Shown here in pieces: positions 7,868-9,786 of a stretch of DNA of 9,786 bases. The stretch's first letter is position 1, and each line of letters opens with the position of its first letter. Made by a program: the position numbers and the translations under genes. Source of the DNA: CAZMUN01 sp964569815 (GTDB taxonomy: Archaea; Iainarchaeota; Iainarchaeia; Iainarchaeales; GCA-2688035); the NCBI GenBank assembly GCA_964569815.1, contig CAZMUN010000039.1:1-9786 (forward strand), written 5' to 3'. The notes beneath the pieces were generated by a model. That model saw only the letters and a program-made list of their open reading frames with translations, was not told where the DNA came from and ran no database searches.

Positions 7868-7876
7868 AAAAAAAGC

Positions 7877-8824
7877 ATGGGAAAAGAAATAAAAACAATC
7901 CAGGACCTGCCAGGCATAGGGCCACAGGCAGCAGAAAAACTGATTCAATCCGGCTACAAAACCCTGGAAAGCATGGCCGTTGCATCCCCAATGGAGCTAA
8001 TTGAAGCAGCAGGCTTGGGGCAAGCAACAGCCGAAAAAGCCATAAAGGCGGCACGAGACGCCTTAGAAATGGGGTTTGAAAGCGCTGACAAGCTTGCAGA
8101 AAAAAGAAAGCATGTTGGAAAAATCACGACAGGAAGCAAAGAAGTGGACGCACTGCTTGGCGGCGGCATTGAAACACAAAGCATTACAGAGGTTTATGGA
8201 AAGTTTGCCTCAGGAAAAAGCCAGTGGTGCTTTCAGACAGCAGTGACAGTCCAGCTGCCTGTTGAAAAAGGCGGCCTTGGAGGAAACTGCCTCTACATCG
8301 ATTCAGAAAACAGCTTCAGGCCGGAAAGAGTCATTCAAGTAGCAAAACACTTTGGACTGGAACCAGAAAAAGTCCTCAAAAAGGTTTTCGTCGCCCGCGC
8401 CTACAACTCAGACCACCAAATGCTTTTAGCAGACAAGTCAAACGAGCTCATAAAAGACAAAAAAATAAAACTCATAATAGTGGACAGCCTAATGGCCCAG
8501 TTTCGGTCAGAGTATGTTGGAAGAGGCACACTTGCAAACAGGCAGCAAAAACTAAACAAGCATTTAAGAACGCTGATGAAGCTTGCCGAACTGAACAACA
8601 TCGCAGTCCTGGTAACAAACCAAGTAATGCAAAGACCAGACATTCTCTTCGGCGACCCAACAGCACCCGTTGGCGGAGAAGTCGTAGCACACGCTTCAAA
8701 GACAAGAATCTACCTGAGAAAAAGCAAAGCAGACACCCGCGTTGCAAAACTCGTCGACAGCCCAAGCTTGCCAGACGGAGAAGCCATATTTAGGGTTACG
8801 GAAAACGGAGTGGAAGACGTGTAA
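7877..8824 (+). CDS. radA: DNA repair and recombination protein RadA
   Basis: This 315-residue archaeal RecA/Rad51 recombinase forms filaments on single-stranded DNA and catalyses ATP-dependent strand exchange. The N-terminal helix-hairpin-helix domain is at about 7-62 (DLPGIGPQAAEKLIQSGY). A polymerisation FxxA motif (F67-A70) lies in the linker. The core has Walker A G108-KFASGKS (108-115), the catalytic Glu E144 in YIDSENSFRPER and Walker B LIIVD (199-203). FRSEYVGRGTLANRQQ (L1 region), VTNQV and the terminal VDSPSLPDGEAIFRVTENG are family signatures. Length is close to normal for RadA. Small departures are Ala in place of the usual Gly in the Walker A loop (FASGKS against the common FGSGKT), and Glu268 in APVGGEVVAHA, where His or Asn is usual. 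The ATG is set by AGGAGG at 7862-7867. A U-rich tract after the stop probably ends the transcript. Confidence 0.96.
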   Translation: MGKEIKTIQDLPGIGPQAAEKLIQSGYKTLESMAVASPMELIEAAGLGQATAEKAIKAARDALEMGFESADKLAEKRKHVGKITTGSKEVDALLGGGIETQSITEVYGKFASGKSQWCFQTAVTVQLPVEKGGLGGNCLYIDSENSFRPERVIQVAKHFGLEPEKVLKKVFVARAYNSDHQMLLADKSNELIKDKKIKLIIVDSLMAQFRSEYVGRGTLANRQQKLNKHLRTLMKLAELNNIAVLVTNQVMQRPDILFGDPTAPVGGEVVAHASKTRIYLRKSKADTRVAKLVDSPSLPDGEAIFRVTENGVEDV

Positions 8825-8840
8825 AGCCTTCCCAAATTTC

Positions 8841-8849
8841 TTTTTTTTT
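8841..8849 (+). terminator. Oligo-T terminator after radA
   Basis: Nine consecutive T begin 17 bp past the radA stop, in the 37 bp gap to the convergent EF-like gene. T-rich tracts without a hairpin are the known archaeal intrinsic terminator. No strong stem precedes it. Confidence 0.6.
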
Positions 8850-8861
8850 GAAACAAGCAAG

Positions 8862-9116
8862 TTATTCTTCCAGCTTGTAAACTTCCGCGCCCTCGTGAAC
8901 GGGCTGCATTGTCTTCATGCCAACAGCCTGGCCCTCTTTAGCCTGCTTGATTGACGCATGCTCTATCTGCATGCTATCCACAGGCTGCTCAAACTCCTCT
9001 TCGCTGTGCTTGAACTTAACTTTGTCGCCTACATTCAAAGGACCTGAAAGCTCGACTACAGCAACGCTTATTTTGTCAAAAAAATGGGTTACCTTTCCAA
9101 CAAATTCTTCAGCCAA
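8862..9116 (-). CDS. Small EF-Tu/EF-1A domain 2-like protein (translation elongation factor-like)
   Basis: This 84-residue protein corresponds to a stand-alone beta-barrel like domain 2 of EF-Tu/EF-1A. The core EFVGKVTHFFDKISVAVVEL, then LNVGDKVKFKH, VDSMQIEHASIKQAKEGQAVGMK and VHEGAEVYKL, follows the usual pattern of small archaeal proteins annotated as translation elongation factor-like. No GTPase motifs are present and the exact function is unknown. The start is a TTG at 9116-9114, preceded by GGGGGG (9129-9124) seven bases away. The open frame extends to an ATG at 9281, but that extension would read through the SRP RNA and its promoter, and its residues look unlike the family. It is divergent from the SRP RNA gene across a 64 bp gap. 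Confidence 0.82.
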   Translation of the reverse strand: MAEEFVGKVTHFFDKISVAVVELSGPLNVGDKVKFKHSEEEFEQPVDSMQIEHASIKQAKEGQAVGMKTMQPVHEGAEVYKLEE

Positions 9117-9148
9117 ACAAAATCCCCCCAAATAACCACGATGCAAAG

Positions 9149-9160
9149 TTTTTAAAAAAT
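9149..9160. promoter_or_regulatory. Shared TATA element, EF-like gene / SRP RNA
   Basis: TTTTTAAAAAAT is nearly self-complementary. Its centre is 27 bp upstream of the predicted 5' end of the SRP RNA at about 9181. In the other direction a start near 9128 would place the G6 Shine-Dalgarno at the very beginning of the EF-like message. It is the only TATA-like run in the gap. Confidence 0.65.
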
Positions 9161-9180
9161 GCTTCAAAGCCAAAATAGTA

Positions 9181-9421
9181 TGCAGGCTAGGTTGGGGTTT
9201 TAGCGGGACCCTGTTGCCAGAAATCCGCTTTACGCTGGAACCGAAGCCCTGGAAGAGGTTCGCCAAGTGGAAGAAAGCCATCGCATTCTGCGATGAACTT
9301 TTGTCCTCTTAGGTTTTTTGCTATTATGAACCCCGCCAGGCCCGGAAGGGAGCAACGGTGGTAATAACAGAAAATGCTTTGAGGGTAGCGAAAGCAAGCA
9401 AATGCGGTGATTCACTTTTTT
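9181..9421 (+). ncRNA. Archaeal signal recognition particle RNA (7S/SRP RNA)
   Basis: This is the RNA scaffold of the signal recognition particle, which targets nascent membrane and secreted proteins and binds SRP54 and SRP19. The S-domain core of helix 8 is unmistakable: GCCAGGCCCGGAAGGGAGCA (9335-9354) has the GGAA tetraloop and the CAGG/AGCA internal loop that binds SRP54. Helix 6 is a perfect 7 bp stem (CATCGCA 9279-9285 with TGCGATG 9289-9295). The Alu domain has helix 3 (9195-9199 with 9207-9211), helix 4 (CCAG 9217-9220 with CTGG 9235-9238) and a 5 bp loop-loop pairing, AGCGG (9202-9206) with CCGCT (9225-9229). Helix 5 segments pair: TTCGC 9259 with GCGAA 9388, CCTC 9305 with GAGG 9381, TTTTTTG 9314 with CAGAAAA 9368. 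The transcript ends are approximate: the 5' end is set from the TATA box and the 3' end from T6. At about 240 nt it is shorter than the roughly 300 nt usual for archaea, and I could not resolve helix 1. Confidence 0.93.
9416..9421 (+). terminator. Oligo-T at the 3' end of the SRP RNA
   Basis: Six T follow a short GTGA-T-TCAC inverted repeat (9407-9415), just past the last helix 5 pairing. A second T6 at 9485-9490 could act as a backup. The remainder of 9422-9527 shows no feature I can support. Confidence 0.5.
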
Positions 9422-9527
9422 CCACAAGGCAAATCCACTCCAGGGCACGCCTGCACTTTACAAATTTCAAAGCAGAAAGGACAATTTTTTCAAAAAAAAG
9501 CGGTTTTGGCCAAAGTCCAGGGAAACC

Positions 9528-9538
9528 CTTAAATATTA
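9528..9538 (+). promoter_or_regulatory. TATA box of the Lys-rich gene
   Basis: CCTTAAATATTAG contains a good TATA element whose centre is 25 bp upstream of the ATG at 9558. That predicts a leaderless message. No Shine-Dalgarno precedes the ATG. An A-rich GGGAAACC just upstream could serve as a BRE. Confidence 0.65.
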
Positions 9539-9557
9539 GAAAAAGCTATTTCTCAGC

Positions 9558-9786
9558 ATGGCTGAACAAAGAAAAACCGTCTCAGAAATAATTGCGGAAA
9601 TGAGGGCAGAACTGAACCAAGAAGAAGATGAAGAAGCAGAGCTATTTGCACCATATGTCTCAAAAAAGCCCAAAAAAACAAAAAAAGAAAAAAAGAAAAA
9701 GAAAACAAAAAAAAAGGGAACAAAAAAAGCAAAAAAGAAAAAAAAAAAAAAGAAAAAAGAAAAAAAAGAAAAAAAGAAAACAAAAA
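9558..9786 (+). CDS. Lysine-rich protein of unknown function (3' partial, runs off right edge)
   Basis: The ATG at 9558 opens a frame that stays open for 76 codons to the window end. The first 36 residues are a mixed, probably helical segment (MAEQRKTVSEIIAEMRAEL) followed by an acidic stretch (NQEEDEEAELFAPYV). From about residue 37 the sequence is overwhelmingly Lys, with occasional Thr, Glu, Ala and Gly. I do not recognise a family. Strongly basic tails of this sort usually bind nucleic acid or other polyanions. It is a believable gene rather than a chance frame because it has a well-placed TATA box at leaderless distance, a non-repetitive N-terminus and only sense codons. The coding strand includes a run of 14 A (9738-9751), so the downstream reading frame depends on exact homopolymer length. 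It lies 136 bp downstream of the SRP RNA on the same strand. Confidence 0.65.
   Translation, partial: MAEQRKTVSEIIAEMRAELNQEEDEEAELFAPYVSKKPKKTKKEKKKKKTKKKGTKKAKKKKKKKKKEKKEKKKTK

Noticed and set aside
7735..8004. 89-codon open frame spanning the RPA end and radA start
   Set aside because: It overlaps radA in another frame, has low-complexity basic content and no family resemblance. The gap 7749-7876 is better explained as promoter and leader.
9117..9281. N-terminal extension of the EF-like reading frame to an ATG at 9281
   Set aside because: It runs through the SRP RNA Alu domain and the shared TATA element, and the added residues do not resemble the family. The TTG at 9116 with a G6 tract upstream is the better start.
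9407..9421. Bacterial-style hairpin terminator GTGATTCAC plus T6
   Set aside because: The stem is only 3-4 bp with almost no loop. An archaeal oligo-T terminator explains the site without a hairpin.
9553..9783. Phe-rich minus-strand frame at the right edge
   Set aside because: It is the complement of the poly-lysine coding tract (AAA gives TTT) with no promoter or family signal.

Overview
The window reads as a piece of an archaeal chromosome. It carries a geranylgeranylglyceryl phosphate synthase (archaeal ether-lipid pathway), RadA recombinase, an archaeal RPA with a zinc ribbon, an archaeal-type SRP (7S) RNA with an Alu domain, and AT-rich TATA elements about 26 nt upstream of likely transcription starts. 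The tight packing, leaderless genes and a giant DUF2341/LamG surface protein would suit a small-genome DPANN-type lineage. That placement is an impression only; no marker in the window fixes the phylum.

Layout, left to right: (1) positions 1-3934, minus strand: one very long secreted protein, at least 1311 codons without a stop, running off the left edge. It has a signal peptide, DUF2341, a LamG-like domain, a possible carbohydrate-active beta-sandwich, Ig/CARDB-like domains, and an acidic then Ala-rich tail. (2) 4002-4880, plus: an SDR-family NAD-dependent epimerase/dehydratase. (3) 4884-5663 and 5699-6382, minus: GGGP synthase preceded by a metallo-beta-lactamase-fold hydrolase, possibly cotranscribed. 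(4) 6447-7748 and 7877-8824, plus: RPA, then RadA, a single-strand-binding and strand-exchange pair. (5) 8862-9116, minus: a small protein resembling EF-Tu domain 2, started by TTG. (6) about 9181-9421, plus: SRP RNA. (7) 9558 to the right edge, plus: a leaderless gene for an extremely lysine-rich protein, cut off by the window end.

The most striking organisation is that all three divergent junctions (3934/4002, 6382/6447, 9116/9181) are only about 64-67 bp long. Each contains one near-palindromic TATA-like element that could serve both directions. At each junction one partner sits about 26-31 bp from the element with no visible Shine-Dalgarno (leaderless or RNA), while the other is farther away and has one. 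The radA leader also contains a stem that would bury its Shine-Dalgarno sequence. I see no CRISPR array, tRNA, insertion sequence or recognisable defence system, and no gene-free stretch longer than about 300 bases.
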